Shown piece after piece: positions 27,475 through 36,393 of a stretch of DNA of 64,000 nucleotides. The stretch is from assembly GCF_002995805.1 (NCBI RefSeq), contig NZ_PVXL01000023.1, positions 29,813 to 93,812 on the forward strand, read 5' to 3'. Position numbers and translations under genes: made by a program. Numbering within the stretch: position 1 is the first letter of the stretch; every line of letters begins with the position of its first letter. This DNA is from Neomoorella stamsii. GTDB taxonomy: Bacteria; Bacillota; DSM-521; Neomoorellales; Neomoorellaceae. The notes under the pieces were generated by a model. It was not told the DNA's origin. It ran no database searches and saw nothing but the letters and a program-made list of their open reading frames with translations.

Positions 27475-27517
27475 TGCCCGGGAAGATTACCCCGGGCATT
27501 GGCATTTTTATTTTTTG
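27475..27517 (+). terminator. rho-independent terminator
   Basis: TGCCCGGG (27475-27482) pairs with CCCGGGCA (27491-27498), followed closely by T-rich ATTTTTATTTTTT. Ends the secreted glycosidase gene. Confidence 0.85.
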
Positions 27518-27596
27518 TTAAAAATGGTTTGCAGCAGTTATTAATCTGTATTTGGGCCTGATAATTAATACCAATTAAACTATGGACAGGCAGATA

Positions 27597-27626
27597 TTTA
27601 AATGAGTGCCATATATATGGTATAAT
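27597..27626 (+). promoter_or_regulatory. extended -10 promoter upstream of the ATP-grasp gene
   Basis: TATAAT (27621-27626) preceded by TGG forms an extended -10; the best -35 candidate, TTTAAA at 27597-27602, is weak. It lies about 55 bases before the start codon. Confidence 0.45.
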
Positions 27627-27680
27627 ATGGTGGTTTTATCAAGGACAGGTTACCGGTAAAAAGTGGGGAGGAAGAACTTA

Positions 27681-28772
27681 TTGCTGCGCATACTCTTTCT
27701 TTTCAACGCTGTCCCCGGCCGGGAGCGTCGGGGACCCTATAGTGATTGTCTCTCCTGGGAGACAGTATGCCAGATTTACCGGGCGTTACTGGAAGGCAGC
27801 AACGAGGTTTACCCTGTTAACGTCCGCAGTCGTCACCAGCTGGAAAAATCCCTTTCCCGCCTGCCGGCTCCCCACCTGGCCTTTGTCCTGGCTGAAGGTT
27901 TTCTGGACGAGCCCCATACCCTGTATGATGGTAGTGGCGCTGCCGCGGTCCGGCTTTTACTGCAACAGTACGGCATTCCTGCCAGCCATTCTCCCATGGC
28001 GGCCATGGAGATATGCCGCCACAAAAACCTTACCTATAAAGTTTTACTACAACACGGTTTGCCGGTACCACCCTATCTGTTGCTCGAACCGGCCCGGGGG
28101 TTGCTACGGCAACAGCTGGACAGGGCGGTTGCGGAACTGGGATTCCCTCTATTTGTTAAACCCAATGGCGGCGGTAATAGTATTGGTATTAGTGACGCTT
28201 CGGTCGTGTATGATTTTTCCCAGCTGGAGCGCCAGGTAAATAGCCTGCGGGAAACCCTGGGTGAGCTACCTGTTTTGGTAGAAAAATATCTCCCGGGACA
28301 GGAGTTTACCGTGGGCCTAATTGGACGGTCACCCTGCTACGTCTTGCCTCCTTTAGCATTTCTTTCCCGGGAAGTCAGAACTACTACCGTCAAGGGGAAG
28401 CCGAATGAAATAGAAAATATTTTCCCGGAGGACAAGCGTTATAATTTTTTAAGCGAACTGGCCGTCAAAGTGCTGGCGGCCATTGGGGCAAAGGATGCCT
28501 TAAGGATTGACCTGCGCTCTGATAGCGAGGGAGTAGTTTATATCATTGATGTGAACGGGACTCCTTCCTTAAGTCCTACAGCTTCCCTGACGACCATGGC
28601 CATGGCTTCCGGTTTAAGATACAGCCAGTTTATTAATTTCATCCTCTACCAGTCGCTACTGGAATATGGACTGGTACCAGGCGGTAAATTGCAGGACCTG
28701 GTAGCTCCGGCCCTGGGTTTGCTGCACCCTTACCGCCAGGAAACACGACCCCTGCAGGTATTTTCGGCTTAA
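27681..28772 (+). CDS. D-alanine-D-alanine ligase-like ATP-grasp protein
   Basis: 363 residues from TTG 27681, behind GGGGAGGAAGAA; an in-frame GTG at 27663 lies inside that ribosome site. The ATP-grasp core is clear: PLFVKPNGGGNSIGIS (ATP-binding lysine and glycine loop), VEKYLPGQEFTVGLIG, and a C-terminal INGTPS-like VNGTPSLSPTAS metal site. It resembles Ddl but lacks a typical N-terminal Ddl signature and has no mur neighbours, so it may join other amino acids or acids. Stands alone between two regulated regions. Confidence 0.75.
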   Translation: MLRILFLFNAVPGRERRGPYSDCLSWETVCQIYRALLEGSNEVYPVNVRSRHQLEKSLSRLPAPHLAFVLAEGFLDEPHTLYDGSGAAAVRLLLQQYGIPASHSPMAAMEICRHKNLTYKVLLQHGLPVPPYLLLEPARGLLRQQLDRAVAELGFPLFVKPNGGGNSIGISDASVVYDFSQLERQVNSLRETLGELPVLVEKYLPGQEFTVGLIGRSPCYVLPPLAFLSREVRTTTVKGKPNEIENIFPEDKRYNFLSELAVKVLAAIGAKDALRIDLRSDSEGVVYIIDVNGTPSLSPTASLTTMAMASGLRYSQFINFILYQSLLEYGLVPGGKLQDLVAPALGLLHPYRQETRPLQVFSA

Positions 28773-28890
28773 ATATTTCTGTTTTCTTGTATCTCTGGCC
28801 AGGGCTACATTTGTTAACCTTAGATTAATTTTTTTAGCAAATAAAGAAGGATTCTTTTAAATAGTGTCGAATACATCTTTACAAAGAAAA

Positions 28891-28902
28891 GAAAGCGCTT
28901 TC
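28891..28902. promoter_or_regulatory. LacI-type operator 1
   Basis: GAAAGCGCTTTC, a perfect 12-bp palindrome with the central CG typical of LacI/GalR-family sites. An identical copy lies exactly 40 bp downstream, on the other side of a probable promoter (TTGCGT at 28904, 17-base spacer, TAATGA at 28927). Confidence 0.75.
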
Positions 28903-28930
28903 ATTGCGTAAAATTTTTTTCCCAGGTAAT

Positions 28931-28942
28931 GAAAGCGCTTTC
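28931..28942. promoter_or_regulatory. LacI-type operator 2
   Basis: A second identical GAAAGCGCTTTC, extended to a 14-bp palindrome by flanking T and A. It lies in the leader immediately upstream of the ribosome site of the adjacent LacI-family gene, the classic place for autorepression. The 40-bp spacing (about four helical turns) would allow looping. Confidence 0.75.
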
Positions 28943-28955
28943 AGGGGGAAGGGTT

Positions 28956-29972
28956 ATGGCCGGGACAACTATTTATGATGTGGCCAAAAAGGCCGGGGTT
29001 TCAATTTCCACCGTATCCCGGGTCCTGAATAACAGTTCCCGGGTAAAGGAAAGTAACCGGGAACGCGTTTTACAGGCCATCGAAGAACTGGGGTATGAAC
29101 GCAATTTACTCGCAGCAGCTTTGATGAAAAAGAATACCCATACCCTGGGCTTGATTATCGCCGATATTGCCAACCCTTTTTATGCCGAAATAACCAGGGC
29201 GGTAGAAGATAAAGCGGCTGAGAATCATTTCAATGTAATTGTCTGCAACACTGATAACGATCTTAAAAAAGAAGCTGCTTATATTGCCATTTTACGCCAA
29301 AAAAGAATCGATGGCATCATATTTACTACACCGGAAATTAACAATAACAACATAAAGAAGCTCTATGAAGAACAACCCGATTTTCCCATGGTTTTAATAG
29401 GGAGCAGGATAGAAGGATGCGCTATCGATACAGTTTTAGCAAATAACTATCTTGGCACTACAGAAGCCATGAAATATCTTACATCTTTGGGCCACAAGCG
29501 TATTGGTTTCATCTACGGTTTACCGACAACCTTATCATCCAGAGAGCGCCTTGCTGGTTACCATAATTATCTGGCTGAAAACGGGATGAAAAGCGATAGC
29601 AAACTCATCCTGTGTGGCGCTTTTAAAATTGAAAGTGGTTATCAAAAAGCAAAAGAGCTTTTACAGCTGGAAAATCTTCCAACAGCTATTTTTGCTGCCA
29701 ATGACTTAATAGCTATAGGTGCCCTGGAGGCCGCCAGGGAAATGGGAATAGAAGTACCAAACGAACTTTCAATCCTTGGTTATGATAATATTAACCTTTC
29801 AACAATAACTTATCCCAAGTTGACTACTGTAGCCCAGCCGATGATGGAGATGGGTGCCAGGGCAGCGGAAATGGTTATCGAAAGAATTCAGGGACGCCGT
29901 AGTTCCCCGGAAGTTGTTACCCTTTTACCACGACTGGTGGTAAGGGATTCAACTGGACCTGTTAGGAGGTGA
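28956..29972 (+). CDS. LacI/GalR-family transcriptional regulator (first)
   Basis: 338 residues. Residues 1-60 hold the LacI headpiece (TIYDVAKKAGVSISTVSRVLN) and hinge helix (NLLAAALMKKN). The rest is a periplasmic-binding-protein-like sensor domain with LGLIIADIANPFYAEI and FAANDLIAIGALEAARE. The start is ATG 28956 after GGGGGAAGGG; an in-frame ATG at 28929 lies inside operator 2. Likely represses its own gene and the downstream ECF/nucleoside-salvage operon, with a sugar, nucleoside or sugar phosphate as inducer (inference). Confidence 0.92.
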   Translation: MAGTTIYDVAKKAGVSISTVSRVLNNSSRVKESNRERVLQAIEELGYERNLLAAALMKKNTHTLGLIIADIANPFYAEITRAVEDKAAENHFNVIVCNTDNDLKKEAAYIAILRQKRIDGIIFTTPEINNNNIKKLYEEQPDFPMVLIGSRIEGCAIDTVLANNYLGTTEAMKYLTSLGHKRIGFIYGLPTTLSSRERLAGYHNYLAENGMKSDSKLILCGAFKIESGYQKAKELLQLENLPTAIFAANDLIAIGALEAAREMGIEVPNELSILGYDNINLSTITYPKLTTVAQPMMEMGARAAEMVIERIQGRRSSPEVVTLLPRLVVRDSTGPVRR

Positions 29973-30041
29973 TGTTTATGAGATAGGTTAGCAAATTATA
30001 AGGCAAACAAGCTTGCAAAAAATAACAAAGGAGGAACAAGA

Positions 30042-30647
30042 ATGAAAAATAACCGGATGACCTTTGTGGCGGCGATGATTCCCGCTGGCGTGGCCCTCAA
30101 CTGGGTAGCCAACTATGTCGTTGAAGCCCTTAAAATCCCCTTATTTTTAAACAACATGGGCTCGATTATTACTGCCATTGTTTTGGGACCTATTTGGGGT
30201 ATGGTTACGGGTTTACTAACTAATACAATTTTAGCTTTGACAGTTCGCTGGACTTATTTCCCCTTTACTGTGGTAGGGTGGGTTATCTTATTGCTGGCTT
30301 ATATGTTCTTCCGGATGGGTTGGTTTAGAAAGGTTTATCTTGTCATTATCGGTGGTGCAATTGACGGGGTGATAGCTTCTGCTGCTTCGGCTGTAGTTGC
30401 TACCTATGTTTTTGGTGGTTTTACTGGTAATACCATCGATATCTTTACTGCTGGTCTAATGGCGGCCGGACAAAAAGTATTTAGCGCCTCGTTCCTGGCC
30501 AATCTGGGACCTACAGTAGTTGATAAGGCTATCCAATTCTGGTTAGTTTGGATAATCCTAAAATACTTCCCCAACAAATATCTGCCCAATGCCAAAGAAA
30601 TTAAGAGCTTACTCACCGCCAGGTCGCTAGAAATAGGAGAAGAATAA
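30042..30647 (+). CDS. ECF transporter S component (substrate-binding membrane protein)
   Basis: A 201-residue integral membrane protein with about six helices and the small-residue-rich NNMGSIITAIVLGPIWGMVTG segment seen in S components. It is followed directly by genes for T, A and A' components, so this is a dedicated (group I) ECF importer. S components bind vitamins, precursors or nucleosides with high affinity. Position in front of nucleoside phosphorylases suggests a purine nucleoside or related ribose compound (inference). AAAGGAGGAA precedes the ATG. Confidence 0.82.
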   Translation: MKNNRMTFVAAMIPAGVALNWVANYVVEALKIPLFLNNMGSIITAIVLGPIWGMVTGLLTNTILALTVRWTYFPFTVVGWVILLLAYMFFRMGWFRKVYLVIIGGAIDGVIASAASAVVATYVFGGFTGNTIDIFTAGLMAAGQKVFSASFLANLGPTVVDKAIQFWLVWIILKYFPNKYLPNAKEIKSLLTARSLEIGEE

Positions 30648-30653
30648 AAAATT

Positions 30654-30690
30654 ATGGCTGGAAAGGAATAGTCAATTCCTTTCCAGCCAT
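30654..30690 (+). promoter_or_regulatory. 16-bp perfect hairpin between ECF S and T genes
   Basis: ATGGCTGGAAAGGAAT (30654-30669) pairs without mismatch with 30675-30690 around a 5-base loop. No T-run follows; the ribosome site of the T gene comes six bases later. It probably stabilises the upstream message or limits read-through so that S is made in excess of T/A/A'. Confidence 0.65.
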
Positions 30691-30707
30691 CCCTGGAGGG
30701 ATATTAA

Positions 30708-31613
30708 GTGGGTACTTTATATATGCCGGGAAACGGGCTGATGCACCGGCTTGACCCCAGGACAAAAATCATCTTCCTGTTATTTGTTATTATAGCTGTG
30801 TTCCTTTTTTATGATCCCACTATACAATTAATCATTTTAGCTAGTCTAGTTCTCCTGGCTTTAATTAGCGGACTACAGCAGGCTTTGATTTCAGCTGCCA
30901 AATTTATGCTCCTTTTTGCCATTTTTATCTTAACTGTCCATGGTTTATTTAACGCTACCGGTAAAACCGTTATTTTGCAGCTTGGCCCTCTGGCCTTTAA
31001 ACAGGAAAGTTTGCTTTACGGAGCCGTGATGGCCTGCCGTTTAATGGTCATAGGTATTGTCGCTGCGCTATTTGTAGTAAGCACTAAACCTAGCGACTTG
31101 TCGACAGCCTTAATCAAAAGTGGTTTTCCCGGTGTAATAGCCTTTATGCTCCTGGCGACGTTACAAATCATACCTATGATGCTCAAGGAAGCCCAAAATG
31201 TCATGGAGGCCCAGCAGGCGCGCTGCGTTGATGTTACTTCCAGCTTGATTAATAGAGTAAAAGCTTTAATCCCGGTTTTTGTACCCCTATTTATAATTAC
31301 CTTTATTAAAATGCGCGACCTGTCATATATGCTTGAATGCCGTGGGTTTAGCATCAAGGGTAAGCGCACCTATTTATATGAAGTTGCCTTTAAAGTTCTT
31401 GACTGGGTAACTTTATTGATCCTTGGTATCCTTTTAGGTGGGCTGTTCATTTTAAGGATAGTTATTGGGAATGTTGCTTTTATGCCCACTACCGGTATAT
31501 TAATTGGCATTTTATACGGGTCCTGGATTGTAACTGCCCTTCTTTTTGGTACCAGCTGGTTAGCCAAATTAGTAACTAAAGGTGGTGGCAGTCTTGCCGG
31601 CCAAAGCAATTAA
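30708..31613 (+). CDS. ecfT: ECF transporter transmembrane (T) component
   Basis: 301 residues, GTG start behind CTGGAGGG. HRLDPRTKIIFLLFVIIAVF opens the protein in the way of EcfT. Two coupling-helix regions are expected near AQNVMEAQQARCVD and the MLECRGFSIKGKRT segment (ARG-type motifs are partly degenerate). It couples the S component to the two ATPases. Confidence 0.9.
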   Translation: MGTLYMPGNGLMHRLDPRTKIIFLLFVIIAVFLFYDPTIQLIILASLVLLALISGLQQALISAAKFMLLFAIFILTVHGLFNATGKTVILQLGPLAFKQESLLYGAVMACRLMVIGIVAALFVVSTKPSDLSTALIKSGFPGVIAFMLLATLQIIPMMLKEAQNVMEAQQARCVDVTSSLINRVKALIPVFVPLFIITFIKMRDLSYMLECRGFSIKGKRTYLYEVAFKVLDWVTLLILGILLGGLFILRIVIGNVAFMPTTGILIGILYGSWIVTALLFGTSWLAKLVTKGGGSLAGQSN

Positions 31614-32463
31614 GGTTGACCATTTAACCTATTTCTACCCCGATACTACCGAAGCAGCTTTGAAAGATATCACCTTTGAAATAGATTATGGTGAAGTCCT
31701 GGGAATTATTGGCCCCAATAACGCCGGTAAAACAACCCTGGCCATGTGCCTGATGGGGTTAATCCCCAATGTAATTGGCGGCGAATTAAAAGGTTCTGTA
31801 AAGGTTGATGGTTTAGAAGTGCCCCAGACCGCCATTGCCGAAATGGTACGCCATGTCGGTCTTGTTTTCCAGGAACCGGAAACACAGCTTTCCCAAACGA
31901 CGGTAGCGGAAGAGGTTGCCCTGGGGTTATCCAATCTCGGTGTACCCAGGGATGAAATGCTTAAGCGCATCAAAGAAGCCCTGGCCATGGTAGGCCTGAG
32001 TGGTTTTGAAGAACGGAATCCCTTGGCCATGTCGGGAGGGCAGCAACAACGGCTGGCCATTGCGGCCGTCCTGGCCATGCAGCCCAAGATAATGGTTTTC
32101 GATGAGCCAACCTCCATGCTGGACCCTGCTGGTAAAACAGAAGTCTTTACAGTTCTTTCCCAGCTTAAAGCCAGGAAATTTACCGGTGTGATTATCGAAC
32201 ACGAAATAGAGCGGGTGGCACTATACTGTGACAAGGTCCTCGTTCTGGCAAATGGTGAGCAACAGGCTTTTGGTACCCCTCAAGATGTATTTTCCCAGGT
32301 AGAAAAGATCAAAACCTGTGGCATTCGTCCCCCTCAGGTAACGGAACTGGCTCATTTATTGAAGCAAGATGTATACCCGGGCATTGACTATTTCCTTACC
32401 GTAGAAGGGGCCGTTGCAGGTTTAGCGCAGTACCTGCAAGGAAAAGACCATGGGGAGGGTTAA
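31594..32463 (+). CDS. ecfA1: ECF transporter ATPase A
   Basis: About 289 residues. Walker A GPNNAGKTT, Q-loop (VFQEPETQL), signature SGGQQQRLAIA, Walker B KIMVFDEPTSMLDP and switch EHE are all present. TTG 31594 after AAAGGTGGTGG is preferred over GTG 31582 or 31585; all overlap the end of ecfT, implying coupled translation. Confidence 0.92.
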   Translation: MPAKAIKVDHLTYFYPDTTEAALKDITFEIDYGEVLGIIGPNNAGKTTLAMCLMGLIPNVIGGELKGSVKVDGLEVPQTAIAEMVRHVGLVFQEPETQLSQTTVAEEVALGLSNLGVPRDEMLKRIKEALAMVGLSGFEERNPLAMSGGQQQRLAIAAVLAMQPKIMVFDEPTSMLDPAGKTEVFTVLSQLKARKFTGVIIEHEIERVALYCDKVLVLANGEQQAFGTPQDVFSQVEKIKTCGIRPPQVTELAHLLKQDVYPGIDYFLTVEGAVAGLAQYLQGKDHGEG

Positions 32464-32465
32464 AC

Positions 32466-33281
32466 ATGGAACCCATCATTAAGGTGGAAAACCTGGTGCA
32501 TGTTTACCCTGGGGGGGTTAAAGCCCTTAAAGGGGTTAACCTGGCAATTCATAAGGGAGAAGTAGTAGCCATACTGGGCCAGAACGGTTCCGGGAAAACG
32601 ACCCTGGTCAAGCACTTTAACGGGCTTCTCAAGCCAACTTCAGGTAATGTCTGGATAAAGGGAATGAATACCAGGGAAGTAAGTATTGCCCGGCTTTCCA
32701 GGGAAGTAGGTTATGTTTTCCAAAACCCCAATCACCAGACCTTTCTACCCACAGTCCGGGATGAACTCAGTTTTGGTTGCCGGAATCTCAAATTACCGGA
32801 ACAGGAGATTAAACAACGGGTAAAAGAAGTTGTCATCCGCTTTAATTTAAAGGAGAAGCTGGAAGACAACCCCTATGATCTTAACCTCAGTATGCGCAAG
32901 ACGGTGGCCATTGCTTCCATTCTAGCCATGCGCCCGGAGATAATCGTTCTTGATGAACCGACGACGGGCCAGGATTATGCCGGTTGCCAGCAGCTGTTAA
33001 AGTTTATTTGCGAATTAGAAAAAGAAGGCCATACGGTGGTAATAATTACCCACGATATGACGCTGGTCGGCGAATTGAATAAGCGGGTCGTAGTAATGAG
33101 CAATGGTGAAATTATTGCCGACAATCTACCCCGGGAAGTGTTTAAAGACGATACCATCTTACAGCGTTCGGGTTTATTGCCTCCCCAGATTACTGAACTC
33201 AGCCGTAAACTGGCGCCGTACGGTATCACTGATACGGCCCTGACAATATCGGATTTATATGCCTCTATAAAGGAAAGGTGA
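32466..33281 (+). CDS. ecfA2: ECF transporter ATPase A' with atypical signature
   Basis: 271 residues. Walker A LGQNGSGKTT, Q-loop VFQNPNHQTF, Walker B EIIVLDEPTTGQD and switch THD are normal. The ABC signature reads LSMRKTVAIAS, without the GGQ of LSGGQ and about two residues short. With a normal partner ATPase this suggests one canonical and one weakened ATP site. The C-terminal domain is complete. Confidence 0.9.
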   Translation: MEPIIKVENLVHVYPGGVKALKGVNLAIHKGEVVAILGQNGSGKTTLVKHFNGLLKPTSGNVWIKGMNTREVSIARLSREVGYVFQNPNHQTFLPTVRDELSFGCRNLKLPEQEIKQRVKEVVIRFNLKEKLEDNPYDLNLSMRKTVAIASILAMRPEIIVLDEPTTGQDYAGCQQLLKFICELEKEGHTVVIITHDMTLVGELNKRVVVMSNGEIIADNLPREVFKDDTILQRSGLLPPQITELSRKLAPYGITDTALTISDLYASIKER

Positions 33282-33286
33282 TTGCA

Positions 33287-34135
33287 GTGACGGAAAGTGT
33301 CAAGTGGAATACCAGAGCTCTAAGACCGCAAACGGAGGACAAAGTTCAATACCATATCCGCTGCCGTCCCGGTGAAATTGCCGAATATGTCCTCCTGCCG
33401 GGCGATCCGGAGCGTGTTCCCCTGATAGCAGCCCAGTGGGATACCGCGCGTGCCGTCAGCCAGTACCGGGAACATGTGACCTATACGGGAACAATTGGCA
33501 AGACGCCGGTTTCTGCCTGTTCTACCGGGGCGGGGGGAGGGTCTACTGCCAGCGCCCTGGAAGAGCTGGCCGAACTGGGGGCAAAAACCTTTATCAGAGT
33601 TGGAACCACGGGAGCTTTACAAGAAGAAATTAATTGTGGCGATTTGATTATTTGTGCGGGGGCGGTGCGCCATGATGGTACCAGCCCGCAATACGTAGAA
33701 CTTGCCTATCCGGCCCTGGCCCATTACGAGGTAGTACTGGCCCTAATCCAGGCTGCGGAAAATCTTAATATTCCTTACCATGTGGGCCTGGCCTGTACGA
33801 CTGCTTCCTTTTACTGCGGGCAGGGCCGGCCCGGATTTGGCGGTTACCGGCAGAGTTTTATGGATCATATTGTTGAAGATATGATTAAAGCCGGTGTTCT
33901 CAATTTTGAGATGGAAGCTGCCACTGTTCTTACCTTAAGCCAGCTTTTTAAGTTACGCGCGGGGGCAGTTTTTGCCGTAGTGGCCAACCGGGTCAAAGAT
34001 GAATTGGTGTATAAGAAAGATGGCATTGAAAAGGCAGTGGCGACGGCCAATGAAGCGGTGCGCTTACTCGCCGAATGGGATGCCTTAAAGCAGGAAGCCG
34101 GTAAGAAATATTTTTTTCCGGGATTATTGAAATAA
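33287..34135 (+). CDS. nucleoside phosphorylase, uridine/purine phosphorylase type (NP-I)
   Basis: 282 residues from GTG 33287 (AGGAAAGGTG upstream; GTG 33278 overlaps the ecfA2 stop). It is a hexameric-type NP-I phosphorylase: LLPGDPERV (phosphate and ribose site), STGAGGGSTASALEEL, RVGTTGALQ and the late NFEMEAATV ribose-binding motif. It releases a base from a nucleoside with phosphate, giving (deoxy)ribose-1-phosphate. The base preference (uracil or purine) cannot be read. Coupled to the ECF importer, so it likely acts on the imported nucleoside. Confidence 0.88.
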   Translation: MTESVKWNTRALRPQTEDKVQYHIRCRPGEIAEYVLLPGDPERVPLIAAQWDTARAVSQYREHVTYTGTIGKTPVSACSTGAGGGSTASALEELAELGAKTFIRVGTTGALQEEINCGDLIICAGAVRHDGTSPQYVELAYPALAHYEVVLALIQAAENLNIPYHVGLACTTASFYCGQGRPGFGGYRQSFMDHIVEDMIKAGVLNFEMEAATVLTLSQLFKLRAGAVFAVVANRVKDELVYKKDGIEKAVATANEAVRLLAEWDALKQEAGKKYFFPGLLK

Positions 34136-34151
34136 AGGAGAGGATTAACCT

Positions 34152-34934
34152 ATGCCCATAGCGGTCATTGGCGGGACCGGTTTTTATAATTTGTTAGATG
34201 CAGTCAGGCCACTGCAGGTAACCAATGAATACGGCAGTATTGAACTGTTCCGGGGTCACTATCAAGGTAAAGAAATTATTTTTTTACCGCGGCACGGTAA
34301 AAACCATGAATTTCTGGCCCACCAGGTAAATTACAGGGCCAATTTCCTGGCCCTCAAAGAGCTGGGGATTACCCGGATCTTAGGCACTTCGGCGGTAGGC
34401 TCCCTGAACCCGGAGATGCAGGTAGGCGATTTGGTTTTACTAGATCAATTTGTTGATATGACCACCAACAGGCCCAAGAGCTTTAACAAATATTCAGTAG
34501 ATATGAGCGATCCGTATTGCCCGGAACTACGCGCTTATTTCCTGAAAGCGGCGGCAGAGATTGATTTATCCCTTCATAAAAAAGGCACCTATATTTGTGT
34601 CGATGGTCCCAGGTATGAAACGAGTGCGGAAATAAAGTTATACCGGCAGTGGGGGATGGATGTCGTCGGTATGACCAATGCCACCGAGGCGGTCCTGGCC
34701 CGGGAACTGGGACTCTGTTATGCGATTGTGGCCATTGTAACCGACCTGGCGGCGGGAATTTCCGAAGTGCCGCCGGACCTGGATACCCATAAACGGGTCG
34801 TACAGGAAAACCGCGCTAAACTGAGCCGGCTATTATTAAAGGCGATTACCCTGGTGCCGGAACAACGTAGCTGCCGCTGCCAGGCTATTTATGAGAGTGC
34901 CCTGGCCGCCCGGGCAAGCCAGCTGCAAAAATGA
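34152..34934 (+). CDS. 5'-methylthioadenosine/methylthioinosine phosphorylase-like (MtnP family, first copy)
   Basis: 260 residues of the trimeric NP-II family: IGGTGFYNLL at the start, FLPRHGKNHEFLAHQVNYRAN (phosphate site), GTSAVGSLNPEM, and DGPRYETSAEI with VGMTNATEAVLARE (ribose site). Members convert MTA, 5'-deoxyadenosine or methylthioinosine to base plus 5-modified ribose-1-phosphate. Its product is the substrate of the MtnA-like isomerase two genes downstream. The stop overlaps the deaminase-like gene (ATGA), so the two are tightly coupled; deaminated nucleosides may be preferred. Confidence 0.87.
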   Translation: MPIAVIGGTGFYNLLDAVRPLQVTNEYGSIELFRGHYQGKEIIFLPRHGKNHEFLAHQVNYRANFLALKELGITRILGTSAVGSLNPEMQVGDLVLLDQFVDMTTNRPKSFNKYSVDMSDPYCPELRAYFLKAAAEIDLSLHKKGTYICVDGPRYETSAEIKLYRQWGMDVVGMTNATEAVLARELGLCYAIVAIVTDLAAGISEVPPDLDTHKRVVQENRAKLSRLLLKAITLVPEQRSCRCQAIYESALAARASQLQK

Positions 34935-36373
34935 CCATGCTTTTGCGGGGCGGGTATGTGTTTCAGCTTAAGGACGGCAGTGTAAATTTCCAGCCTGGCG
35001 ATATACGCCTTAACGGTGCTTATATTGATGCCTTGGCACCCCGGATAAAGCCTCTACCCGGGGAAGAGGTCTGGGATGTAAAGGGTTGCCTCATATTACC
35101 CGGCCTGGTTAATGCCCACTATCACTCCTATACCAACTTGTTGAAAGGTACAACCTGGGGGGAACCCCTGGAAATCTGGTCAACAGCTACTGTGGCTTTG
35201 GGTGGACTTTTAACCGACCGGGAGATTGCCGTGAGCGTCCTCCTCGGGATAGCGGAAATGCTGCATGCCGGTGTTACTAGCTGTCTCGACCATTTTCCTC
35301 ACTTACCAGGGTTGGCAGCGGCGGCAAAGGCTTATAATCAGGCCGGCTTCCGGGTTAGCCTGGCCCCAATGCTAAGCAATGTTTACGAGCATTTAGTTGT
35401 TCCCGGCGTAGCCGAACGGTTACCCCGGGAATTACGCCGCAATCTTGAAGCGACGCCACCCCGATCGGTTCAAGATTTCAGGGAATTTTATTTAGCAGCA
35501 CTACAGGAATATCACCAACCCCGGGGCACCATACAGATTGTGGTAGGTCCCAATGCTCCCCAGCGGGCCAGTATGGAACTATTAGAAATGGCTGCCGAAC
35601 TGGCTGGTAAATATAAATTAGCCATCCATACCCATCTTTTGGAAACAAAATGGCAGGCGATGATAGCCCGCCAGGCTGGTAGCAGCCTGGTTGCAAAGTT
35701 AAATCAAGCGGGGCTGCTGGGACCTAAAACTGCAGTTGCCCATGCCATTTGGTTGGAGGAAAAGGAACGGGTATTACTATCTGAGCGAGATAGCCTGGTA
35801 GTCCACAACCCTACCAGCAATGCCATGCTGGGCAGCGGGCGAGCGCCATTGATTGCTTTTCTCCAGGACAATATTCGTGTCGCCCTGGGTACGGATGGCT
35901 TGAACTGCGGTACTAACCATAATTTATTAGAAACCATGCGCTGGGCCGGTTTGCTGGCACGCCTGGAGGAGCCGGATTATAAGTTATGGCCTGGGGTTAG
36001 TGATCTCTGGCAGATGGCTACGATTAATGGCGCGGCTGCAACGGGTTGGGAAGGTGTGACCGGCAGATTAGAACCCGGTCACCGGGCTGATCTAATAATT
36101 GTATCTAACAATAGCCTGGCCCTGGCACCGGCTACCAATATGCCGGCCCAGTTAATCTTGAATGAAACCAGGCTTGCTGTTCGTGATGTATTCATAGACG
36201 GCCGGCCGGTAATGGTACAAGGGCGTATCCTTGCTTTTGACGAACAAGACTTGCGCCGGGAAGCCGCGGAGATAGGCAGGAATTTAGTCGAACGTTCGTG
36301 CCCGATTCTAGCGCAAACGGCTGCCTTGCGGGAAGCTTATGAGGCCGCCTACCGCGCCTATTACTTTGTTTAA
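34931..36373 (+). CDS. amidohydrolase, MTA/SAH deaminase-like (first copy)
   Basis: 480 residues of the cytosine/adenosine-deaminase branch of amidohydrolases. Metal ligands H63 and H65 (NAHYHSYTN), the second histidine region HTHLLETKW, HAIWLEEKE and the catalytic aspartate in LGTDGLNCGTNHN are visible. Family enzymes deaminate MTA, SAH, 5'-deoxyadenosine or other 6-aminopurines. In this operon it probably converts an adenosine-type nucleoside to its inosine form before phosphorolysis (inference). The motif is NAHYH rather than the common NxHTH. Confidence 0.83.
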   Translation: MTMLLRGGYVFQLKDGSVNFQPGDIRLNGAYIDALAPRIKPLPGEEVWDVKGCLILPGLVNAHYHSYTNLLKGTTWGEPLEIWSTATVALGGLLTDREIAVSVLLGIAEMLHAGVTSCLDHFPHLPGLAAAAKAYNQAGFRVSLAPMLSNVYEHLVVPGVAERLPRELRRNLEATPPRSVQDFREFYLAALQEYHQPRGTIQIVVGPNAPQRASMELLEMAAELAGKYKLAIHTHLLETKWQAMIARQAGSSLVAKLNQAGLLGPKTAVAHAIWLEEKERVLLSERDSLVVHNPTSNAMLGSGRAPLIAFLQDNIRVALGTDGLNCGTNHNLLETMRWAGLLARLEEPDYKLWPGVSDLWQMATINGAAATGWEGVTGRLEPGHRADLIIVSNNSLALAPATNMPAQLILNETRLAVRDVFIDGRPVMVQGRILAFDEQDLRREAAEIGRNLVERSCPILAQTAALREAYEAAYRAYYFV

Positions 36374-36393
36374 TAAAAGCGGGGGATACAAAG

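Noticed and set aside
30654..30690. Intergenic hairpin considered as a mobile-element end
   Set aside because: No transposase, target duplication or second copy was seen; a transcript element between ECF genes is simpler.
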